From Candidatus Omnitrophota bacterium (lineage in GTDB: Bacteria > Omnitrophota > Gorgyraeia > Velamenicoccales > Velamenicoccaceae): 64,000 bases of DNA. The notes below the pieces were generated by a model. It had not been told where the DNA came from. It ran no database searches and worked only from the letters and a program-made list of their open reading frames with translations. The translations under genes were made by a program, and so were the position numbers. The stretch is taken from positions 1 through 64,000 of the forward strand of contig JAGVOQ010000009.1 of NCBI GenBank assembly GCA_020052645.1, written 5' to 3'. Positions 51,317 through 60,149 of the stretch are shown here, one piece after another. How positions within the stretch are numbered: the first letter of the stretch is position 1; each line of letters opens with the position of its first letter.

Positions 51317-51877
51317 TTAAACGATTGGTATGCGACGAATACTATTCTCAAAATCGGGGATGTTGTCTGGGTAAAACACGATATTTATTCCGTTTGGGTC
51401 AACGGCGCTTTTCTGCTTTAGTGCTTGTGCGCAATATGGTTTCCCATAAAACAGATGAAAGAATTTCTCTTTCTTTTGGTCTGGGTCAGGTGTCGGGTCA
51501 ACTCCCTCTGATTCACAGATAGAGATTGTGTCAATGCAGGATATAGGTTTTAGGATGAGAGCGTAATGTGCATGGGCAGACTTCATTGCTTCAGCGCCGT
51601 AGTTTTTCTCAACTTCCATCTTAGCGGTGCTTGATGCGATTGAATAAAAATAATTTCCAGTTCCCGCCACGCTACCTAAACCTTGCCGACATTTCTCTTG
51701 AAACTGCTCAATCGATAAATTGTTGGGATTTTTGGCATTTCTATTTTCCTGACCCGTAGGGATATCTAGGGCGTATGTCCCTATGGTGGTTCTATAGATT
51801 TTTTCTCCTGGTTTTAGGATAAAAGTATGCTTTGATATATCTATTTTTCTTAAGTCAATATCGTCTTTTGTTCGCAT
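51317..51877 (-). CDS. hypothetical protein, cargo
   Basis: A 186-aa soluble-looking protein (KPGEKIYRTTIGTYALDIP, then a GTGNYFYSI region) with no recognised family. Its N-half faintly recalls RES-type toxins but key residues are not clear. It is the last of three minus-strand genes. No good ribosome site is seen. Confidence 0.5.
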   Translation of the reverse strand: MRTKDDIDLRKIDISKHTFILKPGEKIYRTTIGTYALDIPTGQENRNAKNPNNLSIEQFQEKCRQGLGSVAGTGNYFYSIASSTAKMEVEKNYGAEAMKSAHAHYALILKPISCIDTISICESEGVDPTPDPDQKKEKFFHLFYGKPYCAQALKQKSAVDPNGINIVFYPDNIPDFENSIRRIPIV

Positions 51878-51899
51878 CTTTGTTCATTGCAGGTCAGAT

Positions 51900-52370
51900 T
51901 TACTTACTCGTGTAGTCATTAAGTAGTTTCTTCTTCTGTTCATCAAACTCGCCTTTGGTGATAAGTCTGTCGGATAGTAACTTATTAAGAGTTTTAATTT
52001 TGGTTTCTAATTCATTATTGTTCGTCTGGACATCTATTTTCTGGTCGGATTTTACATCGCCAATAACTTTTATAACTTGTGTTGGGTCTTTGGTGCTGTC
52101 AAAGTCTCCTTTTGCCCCAAATGCGGCGACTTTACCTTCTTGGATACAAACAAAGTAAGGTTCGTAATTTGCCCATTGAGCTGGTTCAGCCGATGGCACA
52201 AGGCGATAATTCAAATATTCTTTATCTCCTATTGCCGCTGTGCTGTCGGGTTTCCCCATCTTCTTTATAACTTCTTCTTTGCTCATTCCAATGCTAATTT
52301 GGTTAAGTTGACTAGCAGTAGCACAACCATATAAACCTAAACATAACAATAAAGTAATTAGTTTTTTCAT
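51900..52370 (-). CDS. BamE/SmpA-like lipoprotein with SHOCT domain
   Basis: A 156-aa lipoprotein (MKKLITLLLCLGLYGC, lipobox). The middle (ISIGMSKEEVIKKMGKPDST) has the SmpA/OmlA/BamE-type G-M-x-x-x-E-V-x-x-x-x-G-x-P pattern. The C-terminus (TLNKLLSDRLITKGEFDEQK) is a SHOCT domain. GGAGG 6 bases before ATG. It is an envelope cargo gene of unclear role. Confidence 0.78.
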   Translation of the reverse strand: MKKLITLLLCLGLYGCATASQLNQISIGMSKEEVIKKMGKPDSTAAIGDKEYLNYRLVPSAEPAQWANYEPYFVCIQEGKVAAFGAKGDFDSTKDPTQVIKVIGDVKSDQKIDVQTNNNELETKIKTLNKLLSDRLITKGEFDEQKKKLLNDYTSK

Positions 52371-52387
52371 CTTCGCCTCCGATTAGG

Positions 52388-52747
52388 TCAATGAGGAATC
52401 AATTTTTTCACGAACAAATAAAGCAGTGTTGAAATACTTAATGCAACTCCGTAAAAAACGATGGAATTTTTTAGGGTGTGGTTTCGGGTAGAATTTGATT
52501 TATTTTTATAGATTTTACCTGAACCCAGGTCTTTAATAAATTCGTCTACCGCTTTGTCCATTGATTCTTGAAATTCTTTATATTTTTCTTCACCCAGTGT
52601 TTTTCTGAGTTCATTGTCTCTTTCTCTGAAGTCTTTTTCTTGTTTCTCCTTTGTCCTCTTTAGTCCTTCCGCAGTTCTTGTGATGTAAACATTAAGAAAA
52701 TGGAAAAGCAATAGAACAAAGCAAAGAGAAGCAAGAATTAGTACCAT
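52388..52747 (-). CDS. two-span membrane protein
   Basis: A 119-aa protein with an N-terminal span (LILASLCFVLLLFHFLNVYI), a charged helical middle (KRTKEKQEKDFRERDNEL) and a C-terminal span (VFYGVALSISTLLYLFV). GGAGGCGAAT precedes its ATG, the same ribosome site type as the neighbouring lipoprotein gene, so the two are co-transcribed. Function unknown. Confidence 0.6.
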   Translation of the reverse strand: MVLILASLCFVLLLFHFLNVYITRTAEGLKRTKEKQEKDFRERDNELRKTLGEEKYKEFQESMDKAVDEFIKDLGSGKIYKNKSNSTRNHTLKNSIVFYGVALSISTLLYLFVKKLIPH

Positions 52748-52865
52748 ATTCGCCTCCAGGGTTAATTAAAAACATTCTATCACTCAAGGAGACTTATGCC
52801 AGAACAAAATATAAATCAATTTAAAAACAATCAAACAAAACGAAATATAACGAAAGGTAAGACAA

Positions 52866-53720
52866 ATGAGTAATTGGGGAGACAATTTTGCAAATGCTTT
52901 CTTGCATAGTAGGGAAATGGCACAGCAAAGAAGCATGGTTCAAATGAGGATTGACGCCGAACTCGGAACGAGAGGTTATGAGAGGATGGAAGGCTCTGAC
53001 ATTAAAGACTATCTTGTAAATCAACAACGTCCTTCATATTCCACAAAAGATGAAGGTTCAGCCGTCATACCTACTGATTCAAAACTTACCAACGGTCAGG
53101 TTTTAAATAAGACAGGTCAGGTAGTCGGTGAATATGCCCCTGGTTATGAACCTAAACCTTTGAAGGATACTGAGCAGACGGGTAGCGTCATTCGAGTCGG
53201 GAATAATTATTATCGATGGAACGAAGACCTGGCAAAAAGAATCTCAGGTCAGGCAATTAAGCCGACAGTAAAAGACCTTAATAAATCTTTCTCTGGAGTG
53301 GCTAAAACTTTTAATCTTCCAGGCGGAAATTTAACCGTTACAAATAAACAAGGTGTTTCCCATGTCGATATTGTACCTACACAAGAGCAGACTCAGCAAC
53401 CCATCGCTCAACCTGTTTCTTCGGCTCCGAATGATTTAGAAATGAGAAAATCTATGATGCAACAGGCTGTTCAAAACGCCGTAAAGCAGGGTGCTTCTCA
53501 GGATGAAATCATGGCTGGGATTCAGGAAGAAGGCTTTAATCCAAATGAATTTATGAATCTATCTATGGCACAACCTCAAGATAATCTTCGTCAATATGCT
53601 TTAAATGGTGTTTTAGGTGGAGTGGGTTTTTCTCAAATGAGTAATGATGATATTAAACGTGTTCTTATTAATCAACTCGAACGTAAAGTAAAAAAATACA
53701 CAGGAAGGGCGGTTGTATAA
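52866..53720 (+). CDS. hypothetical phage-module protein
   Basis: A 284-aa protein rich in Gln and Asn (REMAQQRSMVQMRIDAEL; QEQTQQPIAQPVSSAP). No signal peptide or membrane segment is seen. It is the first gene of the plus-strand module, joined without gap to the 847-aa gene. The style is that of minor virion or ejection proteins, but no domain is recognised. Confidence 0.55.
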   Translation: MSNWGDNFANAFLHSREMAQQRSMVQMRIDAELGTRGYERMEGSDIKDYLVNQQRPSYSTKDEGSAVIPTDSKLTNGQVLNKTGQVVGEYAPGYEPKPLKDTEQTGSVIRVGNNYYRWNEDLAKRISGQAIKPTVKDLNKSFSGVAKTFNLPGGNLTVTNKQGVSHVDIVPTQEQTQQPIAQPVSSAPNDLEMRKSMMQQAVQNAVKQGASQDEIMAGIQEEGFNPNEFMNLSMAQPQDNLRQYALNGVLGGVGFSQMSNDDIKRVLINQLERKVKKYTGRAVV

Positions 53721-56264
53721 ATGGGAAAGTTTTTAGAAAAATATCTACAACCAGGGAAGGGTATCAAAGATTATTTATTTGAGCCCATCTCTAAACAACT
53801 AACAGGAAAATCATTAGGAGAACGAGCAGACCTTCTTAACAAGGCAGGAAATGCTATCGCTGATAAAGCCGGAATGAGTGGTAAACCTTTATCCGTTACC
53901 GAGGCATTTATTAAACAACTCCCTTCAGCAGTGGGTCAGGCTTTAATTCAAACAGCAGACCTATCACCAGCAGATGTGGCTTTGATGGCTGGGACTGCCG
54001 GAGTAGCAAGAATCCCTGTTGCAGGGACTACCGTCGGAGCAATAGCAAAGACAGTTCCTGTTGGGAGAGGTTTCGTCCAAGGCGTTAAAGAGTTAGGCAA
54101 GACAGCCCAAGTGGTAGAACAAGCCCTCCCGGGAGCCATCACGCCAGAGCCGATAGTTAAAGAACCGCCGATTCGGACTCCTGAGCAATTCGCAGAGAAT
54201 ATTAACCTAACAAAATTTCCTGAAGATGTCCGAGGAAAGGTCTATGAAGTTATTACTGATAAACCTTCCATAGGCAAGACGCCAAAGGTTTCCGATGAAG
54301 AACTCTTTAAGATGGCGAGTGAATTAAAAGGGACTCCGACTATAAACTATCTTTCAAACTTAAAAGAAGGAACGGTTGAAGCTGAAGCCTTAAAGCTAAG
54401 ACAAGGAAACACTCAGCTAATCAGAGATGTATTAAAACAAGACCTTACTCAACTAAAGGACGGTCTCGATGGATTGATTGAAGACGGACTTACTAAACAA
54501 AGAAAAGTCGCATCTATCTTCGGTCGTGGTTTACGACAGCAGAAACTCCCGGCTGATGAACAGCAAGGGATGGCATTTTTGATTGACGATAAAATAACAG
54601 CTATCAAGAGAGACCCTATTCTTGGAAAAGATGCGGAGCTAATTGGTTCTTTAACAAAATTAAGAGACACAGTTGTTGATAAAGAGTTTAATCCTACGAT
54701 GTGGAATAAAGTCTATTCTGGCTGGATGAACTCTATTTTAAGTAATCCTATGACCCACATTGTCAATACTGCAAGTAATACGTTATTCACTCTGGCGAAA
54801 ATCCCTGAGAAGTTTGCAAGTGCTATGTGGGATTTACCAATTTCAGCTGTAACGGGCAAGAGAACTCAATACTTCGGTGAAATTCCAGCAATGGTTAAGG
54901 GCTTAATGAGCAAAGAGAAACTACCCGTCGAGCTTATGCCGGGTTCCAAGATTGAACATTTCTCTCAACCAATAAAAGGAATGGCGGGAAAGATAATAGG
55001 TACCCCGGGGAATCTATTGCAACTTGAGGACAATCTTGCAAAGAACACAATAGGCAGAATGGAGTTATATGCTCAAAGGTATGCTGGAAAGACAGGAGCA
55101 GAATTAACAGAGGCTGTTCAAAACGAACAACTCTATAGGACTTTTCAGAATGAACCTAACGCAATAGCAAAGGCATTGATGCACGTAAGAGACAAAGTGC
55201 CCGGACTTCGTTATGTAGTTCCATTCTTAAAGACACCAGCGAATCTGATTGACCGGGGACTAGAAAGAACCCCTTTAGTTCTTGGAAAGATTCTTTATAA
55301 AGGAGCCACTAAGACATACACCCAGGAAGAATTATCAAAAGACTTGGGGCTTTTAAGTCTCGGTTCAACACTTGCAGGATGGATTGCCTGGCAAAAGGTA
55401 AAAGGAAACATAACAGGCAACGCTCCGGAGAAACCAGCAGATAGAGATGCTTTCTATAGGCAAGGCAAGAAACCAAATGCAATAAAAGTCGGTGAATATT
55501 GGGTTCCGTTAGACAGGCTTGAGCCAGTAGGTTCAGCTTTTTCAATCATCGCTAACCTAATACAAGATTATCAGAATAGCGATAAAGACCTTTCTTCGGA
55601 AAAAGTCTTAGATGCCGTTGGTGGATTAGCAAAGACCTTAACGAATAAGACCTATCTGTCAGGAATGACGAACTTTATTAAGGCAACTTCAGACCCGGAG
55701 ATGTATGGAGCAAGTTGGCTCCGTAGAATTTCTTCGGGAGCGGTGCCTAATGCTTTGAGTTTTTTAGCTCAAATTAAAGACCCGTATTATAGAGAAGCGA
55801 ATAGCGTTCTTGATTATCTCAAAGCAAAGGTGCCTGGGTTATCAGAGACTCTTCCTACTAAACTTAATGCCTTTGGTGAACCAGTTAAACGAGATGTCTT
55901 AAATATCGGAAAAGAGAAACCTTCTCAACTAGAGACTTCTATTGCTGATACTCCAATAGGTTTTCCGTCGAAGATGGCGGGGAAAGTGAAGATGTCCCCA
56001 GATACTTATCACAAGGTTTTAATGCTCTCTGGCGGGACGATTAAAAAAGACATAGAAACTTTGGCGAGTAATCCAGAGTTTAGGAAGCTACCTCAAGCTG
56101 ACCGGGAGAAGATTGTCGCTGACGTTGTGGCACGTGCCAGGAGAGACGTAAAAAAGAAAGTCCTTAGTAATCTTGTTCAACCAATAAAGCCATCACATGC
56201 AGAATTGGAAAAGTTCAGAGTATTCGGTAAGAGTGATTTTTATAAAAAGTATGGCACAAAATAA
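53721..56264 (+). CDS. 847-aa phage-type large protein (possible ejection/LPD38-like)
   Basis: The largest gene of the element. The N-terminal third is helical with a GTAGVARIPVAGTTVGAIAK-like hydrophobic region; the middle has SNPMTHIVNTASNTLFTLAK and PFLKTPANLIDRGLERTP; then a WVPLDRLEPVGSAFSIIANL block, the kind seen in large phage polyvalent proteins with LPD38-like domains. It could travel with virion DNA. The identification rests on remembered motif style, so it is tentative. Confidence 0.5.
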   Translation: MGKFLEKYLQPGKGIKDYLFEPISKQLTGKSLGERADLLNKAGNAIADKAGMSGKPLSVTEAFIKQLPSAVGQALIQTADLSPADVALMAGTAGVARIPVAGTTVGAIAKTVPVGRGFVQGVKELGKTAQVVEQALPGAITPEPIVKEPPIRTPEQFAENINLTKFPEDVRGKVYEVITDKPSIGKTPKVSDEELFKMASELKGTPTINYLSNLKEGTVEAEALKLRQGNTQLIRDVLKQDLTQLKDGLDGLIEDGLTKQRKVASIFGRGLRQQKLPADEQQGMAFLIDDKITAIKRDPILGKDAELIGSLTKLRDTVVDKEFNPTMWNKVYSGWMNSILSNPMTHIVNTASNTLFTLAKIPEKFASAMWDLPISAVTGKRTQYFGEIPAMVKGLMSKEKLPVELMPGSKIEHFSQPIKGMAGKIIGTPGNLLQLEDNLAKNTIGRMELYAQRYAGKTGAELTEAVQNEQLYRTFQNEPNAIAKALMHVRDKVPGLRYVVPFLKTPANLIDRGLERTPLVLGKILYKGATKTYTQEELSKDLGLLSLGSTLAGWIAWQKVKGNITGNAPEKPADRDAFYRQGKKPNAIKVGEYWVPLDRLEPVGSAFSIIANLIQDYQNSDKDLSSEKVLDAVGGLAKTLTNKTYLSGMTNFIKATSDPEMYGASWLRRISSGAVPNALSFLAQIKDPYYREANSVLDYLKAKVPGLSETLPTKLNAFGEPVKRDVLNIGKEKPSQLETSIADTPIGFPSKMAGKVKMSPDTYHKVLMLSGGTIKKDIETLASNPEFRKLPQADREKIVADVVARARRDVKKKVLSNLVQPIKPSHAELEKFRVFGKSDFYKKYGTK

Positions 56265-56277
56265 ACAGGAGGAATAA

Positions 56278-56946
56278 ATGGAGAACGAAAACGTTGTAGA
56301 GAACCAACCTCAACAAGAGACACCGCAGGTAGAGCAACCCCCAACCATTGAGGAGCAAGAAAAGCGAATAGAATATTTTCTGAAAAAGAAAAATCTATAT
56401 CATCTGAAAGAGAACGTGCTTAACGAAGTTGCAAATGTCGAAAAAGAAATGGAAAAAGTTGGTATAGACCCAAAGAGTGTTTCCTTGCAAGACCTTAAAC
56501 AGGGACGAGCTTTACCAGAAACGGTTCAGATTGCTTTCGAGAAGCTAGAGAAGGCAAGAATTAGAGCCACAGGTTCTCTTGCACACGCTGTTAGAGAGGC
56601 TGATAAATCAGGTGAATTGGTGAACTTCAAAGACGAATACAACAATGTCCAGAAACAAATTGTCGCCGAGGAACAAAGGAAGAAGCATCTCTCCGAGGCT
56701 TATGAAAAAATGCAGAATCATCCTACAAAAGAAAATCGCATGGAATATGTGAAAATTGGGGTGGGCTTAGATACAAAGCCTTTTGGGACGTTACGTGCAA
56801 AGGATGATGTTGACCTCGTGAAGAGACACCAAGAAGGTATGCAAGGAATTAGAGAAAGAATAAATGAGGAAAATAGAAGAATGACTGCGATGAAACCTGG
56901 ATTCTCTAAATTACGTGGCGACCAAAGACCAATTGGAGAAAGATAA
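56278..56946 (+). CDS. coiled-coil hypothetical protein
   Basis: A 222-aa highly charged helical protein (VENQPQQETPQVEQPPTIEE start, then long Glu/Lys helices). AGGAGG precedes ATG. It overlaps the next gene by one base. Such proteins can be scaffold-like in phages, which is only an analogy. Confidence 0.55.
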   Translation: MENENVVENQPQQETPQVEQPPTIEEQEKRIEYFLKKKNLYHLKENVLNEVANVEKEMEKVGIDPKSVSLQDLKQGRALPETVQIAFEKLEKARIRATGSLAHAVREADKSGELVNFKDEYNNVQKQIVAEEQRKKHLSEAYEKMQNHPTKENRMEYVKIGVGLDTKPFGTLRAKDDVDLVKRHQEGMQGIRERINEENRRMTAMKPGFSKLRGDQRPIGER

Positions 56947-57332
56947 TGTCAGAAGGAATGGTGAAGTCGGCAGTTCAAACGATGCGGGAGAATATCGCTT
57001 CCAGAGCACCACTCCCCCAAGGGTATGTCCCAAGCGAACCTTATCCAAAGCTCTTTAATATGCTTGAAGTCTGGGGCTCTGACACAGACGATAGAGAAGT
57101 TCATGAGAAGGCGAAGTTTATTTATGAAGCCCTGAAAGGGGAAGGAGAACCTCTCGAGAAGTTGGTTTCTCTTTTTACTGAACTAGGAGCAACTCCTGTT
57201 GGGGACACGAAATTAAATCGGGTCTATAGGTATTTAAAACTCAAGAATGAAGCAAAAAAAGTCATGCAACACTTTGACGTTCTCGCAGGGGAAATGAACT
57301 CTTTAAAGAAAGACGATAAGAGCGAAGAATAA
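56946..57332 (+). CDS. hypothetical protein, end of phage-like module
   Basis: A 128-aa soluble helical protein (MVKSAVQTMRENIASRA; FEVWGSD-like LEVWGSDTDDREVHEKAKF). It starts at the last base of the previous stop (TAATG). No family is recognised. A strong terminator follows. Confidence 0.55.
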   Translation: MSEGMVKSAVQTMRENIASRAPLPQGYVPSEPYPKLFNMLEVWGSDTDDREVHEKAKFIYEALKGEGEPLEKLVSLFTELGATPVGDTKLNRVYRYLKLKNEAKKVMQHFDVLAGEMNSLKKDDKSEE

Positions 57333-57335
57333 AAG

Positions 57336-57404
57336 AACCGGGGCTACCCTCCTTACCTCGGATGGGTTTCATTCTCTTGGCTCTCCGAGGTTTGCCCCTT
57401 TTTT
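57336..57404 (+). terminator. nested intrinsic terminator
   Basis: GGGGC/GCCCC form the outer stem and CCTCGG/CCGAGG the inner stem, followed by TTTTTT. It ends the 52866-57332 module. Confidence 0.75.
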
Positions 57405-57501
57405 GAAAAAATCTCTCTCTAGGATTGTCTAAGTTACATTATTTCACGTCGAACCTTACTATATCACCCCATGTTTTGAGCACAAACAACGGAGTTGATT
57501 A

Positions 57502-57666
57502 ATGCCGAGAAAAAAGAAAGTATCAAAGTATCCAGTAGGATTAATGACAGAAGAAGAACGAAGACTATTTAGAATCTATACAACGATATGCCCGACTTGT
57601 GAATCAAGAAATACTTGTAGTATTTGCCCTGAGGGGTTAGAGAAGAGTGCTTGGGGGTGTTATTGA
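57502..57666 (+). CDS. small Cys-rich protein (54 aa)
   Basis: This ORF is too short for the track. ATG follows GGAG. The product starts with a basic run (PRKKKVSKYPVG) and has Cys pairs (CPTC and CSIC) that could hold zinc. It overlaps the end of the minus-strand gene at 57660 by 7 bases. Confidence 0.5.
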   Translation: MPRKKKVSKYPVGLMTEEERRLFRIYTTICPTCESRNTCSICPEGLEKSAWGCY

Positions 57667-58148
57667 GGAACGACAACAGAGGGGTCTTTCTTATATCTGT
57701 CAATAAAATCAATATAATTATCTACAATTCCAAAAAGATATTTTGGATATTCTTCATTCGGAAATTCTTCCTTCCATAATTTAGGGTTGAACCAAACCCA
57801 TATTTTGAGTCTTTCCATAAGTGAATCATGTATTGAGTTTAATTCTATGGAGGATGGTTGCTTTTCGCCACGTTTCTCAAGTTGGTCTTTAAAGTAAAGA
57901 ATTAGCCCATTGACTACTTTTTCTCTTTCCCATTGTATTTTGAGCTTGGGTTCAAGAGTAAGATATAAGAACGCAAAGGTGTATAGAATTATCAACAGCC
58001 ACCACGAATGCCCTGCTAACTGAATTTTGGTGATTGCATTATCTAAAGCTCCAATCAGAGTGAGGGGTACGAGAATAGCAAGAGTTGCTATTGGGATGTA
58101 TGGTATCGCTAGAAGAAGATTAATCCAAAACTTTCTTTCTTTATTCAT
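57660..58148 (-). CDS. membrane protein, cargo
   Basis: A 162-aa protein from ATG 58148 (GAGGC 6 bases upstream); the tracked start adds 16 residues inside the upstream gene. Two spans (about LLLAIPYIPIATLAILVPL and WWLLIILYTFAFLYL) and a charged C-terminus. It overlaps the 58145 gene by ATGA. Function unknown. Confidence 0.6.
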   Translation of the reverse strand: MNKERKFWINLLLAIPYIPIATLAILVPLTLIGALDNAITKIQLAGHSWWLLIILYTFAFLYLTLEPKLKIQWEREKVVNGLILYFKDQLEKRGEKQPSSIELNSIHDSLMERLKIWVWFNPKLWKEEFPNEEYPKYLFGIVDNYIDFIDRYKKDPSVVVPQ

Positions 58149-58705
58149 CTTTGCCTCAATGTTCTTATCGCCCAAATGGTGAAGCGGATGAGCCAAAAAA
58201 GTGGATAAAGCAAACAGGAGAATACCTTTACTCTGCTATCTGCGTAGTCATGCAAAGCCTCCAAGAGCATTACTTCTTCTTTAGTAATGTAACTATATTT
58301 TACCTTTACACATAAATCGGCAATGATTCCAGATAGTTGATAGATAATGAAAGATATGAGTAGAAATAGGAGTAGAATTAATCCTTCTCTCGCCACTATC
58401 CGCCTGTAGTTTTTTTTCGTTTGTGGCTGTATGGGGATTTGTTGTGTAATAGTTGTTTCGTCGCTTAAGTTGAAATGACCCAAAATATACGGGGCAATAG
58501 GGGAAAATTGTAAACCAACGCTTATCGTTCTTTTATTCTGCTTTTCGGCTTGTATTATTACGGTCGCTATGGCATTTGCAGTTGTTGAAGCAAGAAGACC
58601 ACCGTTTTTTACTATTTCTTCTTGGATGTATTCTGTAGCCCTTATTGCGGAAATTGTTTCTGGGAGTTTAATCTCAAAAATATTTGATTCTTTCTGTTCG
58701 CTCAT
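58145..58705 (-). CDS. membrane protein, cargo
   Basis: A 186-aa protein with an N-terminal soluble part (MSEQKESNIFEIKLPETISA) and two hydrophobic regions (LILLLFLLISFIIYQLSGII and VFSCLLYPLFWLIRFTIW). It pairs with the downstream membrane protein by a 4-base overlap. No family is recognised; defence or exclusion is a speculation. Confidence 0.58.
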   Translation of the reverse strand: MSEQKESNIFEIKLPETISAIRATEYIQEEIVKNGGLLASTTANAIATVIIQAEKQNKRTISVGLQFSPIAPYILGHFNLSDETTITQQIPIQPQTKKNYRRIVAREGLILLLFLLISFIIYQLSGIIADLCVKVKYSYITKEEVMLLEALHDYADSRVKVFSCLLYPLFWLIRFTIWAIRTLRQR

Positions 58706-58715
58706 TTATGTGTCC

Positions 58716-58925
58716 TTATGGTTTTTGAATAGATAAAACAGGCATGGCACGACACCATTTTCCGTTTGTGGGGTCTCCGATTTGGATAGTTCCTGTTATC
58801 CTATTGAACCGATAGGTGTAAAGTCCGCTCCCTACCGATTGATAAAGCTCATATTTTGGAAAACAAATATAGAATAATATAGCCACTAACATCGCCATAA
58901 CGAATAAATAGATTAGTTTTTTCAT
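58716..58925 (-). CDS. small exported or membrane-anchored protein
   Basis: A 69-aa protein with an N-terminal hydrophobic stretch (LIYLFVMAMLVAILFYICF) that may be a signal anchor, then a small beta-rich end (GLYTYRFNRITGTIQIGD). GGAAGGAG lies before ATG. Unknown function. Confidence 0.58.
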   Translation of the reverse strand: MKKLIYLFVMAMLVAILFYICFPKYELYQSVGSGLYTYRFNRITGTIQIGDPTNGKWCRAMPVLSIQKP

Positions 58926-58926
58926 A

Positions 58927-59127
58927 TCATTTCTCCTTCCACCACATATTAAGAGGTTTCACTTCTTTATTCTTCAGCCACCTATCAATCTTCTCCAACT
59001 CAAACTTCACCAAGCCACCAATCTTATAGTGTGGAATCCTTTGTTCGTGAACCCATCGATATAGAGTGCTTTTCTTGACGTCTAAGTATTCGGCGAGAGC
59101 GTCCACTCCTACAAAACGTTTAGGCAT
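58927..59127 (-). CDS. excisionase/HTH_17 DNA-binding protein
   Basis: A 66-aa protein: VGVDALAEYLDVKKSTLYRWVHEQRIPHYKIGGLVKFELEKIDRWL is a classic excisionase-type winged helix-turn-helix. In integrative elements such proteins direct excision and also act as regulators. It lies immediately upstream, on the minus strand, of the membrane cargo genes. Confidence 0.85.
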   Translation of the reverse strand: MPKRFVGVDALAEYLDVKKSTLYRWVHEQRIPHYKIGGLVKFELEKIDRWLKNKEVKPLNMWWKEK

Positions 59128-59134
59128 CTTTGCC

Positions 59135-59488
59135 TTAAAGTTTTATTTCTAGGAATTTTCCCTGAGTGTTCCAAGTTGGAATATATTGTTTCTTTTCTGT
59201 AAGTTCAATTTTAAGTTTTTTAAGGATAGAGCGACAGGCAATAGCTGAGGTGGATGCTTCTTGAGGATTAGTTGCTTTTAATTTATAGGAGTTTTGACTC
59301 ATTTCTTTGACGGGCTTAATTGCCAGGGAGCGTTTCTTATCGTCGTAGAGCAAATCAACAAATTTTACGTTCTTAAAATGGAGATTCATTACCGCAGAAT
59401 TAAGGTAGATGATTCCCCTGACCCCAAAACTAACTACGGGTTTATCGTGTGATGCTGTCCAATGCTTCTTTAAAACTTCGTATCCCAT
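59135..59488 (-). CDS. hypothetical element protein
   Basis: A 117-aa protein with a beta-rich N-half (GVRGIIYLNSAVMNLHF, FVDLLYDDKKRSLAIKPV) of a pattern common in uncharacterised mobile-element proteins. ATG lacks a ribosome site, so translation may be leaderless. It is the first minus-strand gene next to the divergent control region. Confidence 0.6.
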   Translation of the reverse strand: MGYEVLKKHWTASHDKPVVSFGVRGIIYLNSAVMNLHFKNVKFVDLLYDDKKRSLAIKPVKEMSQNSYKLKATNPQEASTSAIACRSILKKLKIELTEKKQYIPTWNTQGKFLEIKL

Positions 59489-59541
59489 AAAAACAATACT
59501 ACCACAGCGAAAGAGAAGTGCAAGTTTTTTTTAAAAATACC

Positions 59542-59640
59542 TTGACAAGATTAAATTCTAGTGTAAACTCTTTGTTAAAAGGTGAAACGAAAGTGTAAAC
59601 ATAAGTGTTTGTAATGTGGCAATAGCACAGATTCGAATCA
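59542..59640 (+). promoter_or_regulatory. promoter and operator-like repeats of the switch region
   Basis: TTGACA (59542-59547), 16 bases and TAAACT form a promoter toward the XRE gene. AGTGTAAAC occurs at about 59560 and 59590, the second followed by AAGTGTTTG, giving an AAACA/TGTTT inverted pair. A GCAAT...ATTGC hairpin holding GATTCGAATC lies at about 59622. The 59489-59896 gap has no gene. Confidence 0.55.
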
Positions 59641-59896
59641 TTGCTCTCAGATTTGCTGAAAGACTTAAAGAATACCACCCATTTGTGTGGATATATTTTT
59701 TATGAGCATAATAAGGAAGCAAAATATTTTAAAAAATTTTCGTGCTCAAATTTTGAATTTTGAGCTTAAAACAGGTTGCTAATATATGAGGATAGTGAAA
59801 GGTTTTTGGGGGGGTAATGGTGAATAGGTGCTTGTAGCACCCTTTTTTTACCAAAAAACATTGCATTTCAAATCAAACAGAAAGGATGGTGAGAAT

Positions 59897-60115
59897 ATGT
59901 ATAGAGACGCATTCAATTTAACGCTTTACCGTAAACGTGCGGGTCTTACGCAGGGGCAACTCGCAGAAAAGCTGGGTATCAAGAGGCAAGTCCTTGCTTT
60001 ATGGGAAAAGGGCGAGTGTTATCCACGCATTGAGACTGCGGTTGATATTGGGCGAGTGCTTGATACCGACCCAAGCTTGATATTTCCAGAGATGTTTAAA
60101 GTTATACCAAAATAG
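59897..60115 (+). CDS. XRE-family repressor-like protein
   Basis: A 72-aa HTH_3 protein (LTLYRKRAGLTQGQLAEKLG, RQVLALWEKGECYPRIET). I take ATG 59897, 10 bases after AAAGGATGG; the tracked start at 59828 reads through the leader. It is a likely lysogeny-type switch protein because it is divergent from the excisionase-side genes and follows the operator-like region. Confidence 0.82.
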   Translation: MYRDAFNLTLYRKRAGLTQGQLAEKLGIKRQVLALWEKGECYPRIETAVDIGRVLDTDPSLIFPEMFKVIPK

Positions 60116-60149
60116 GACGAATAAATAAATAACAAAAATGGAGGAATTG

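Noticed and set aside
51145-51351. 68-aa minus-strand ORF in the gap after the TerS-like gene
   Set aside because: No ribosome site, overlaps the next real ORF and has no recognisable sequence.
59600-59640. tRNA-like T-loop (GATTCGAATC) before ATTGCTC
   Set aside because: No D-arm, anticodon arm or full acceptor stem can be built upstream; it is a simple hairpin.
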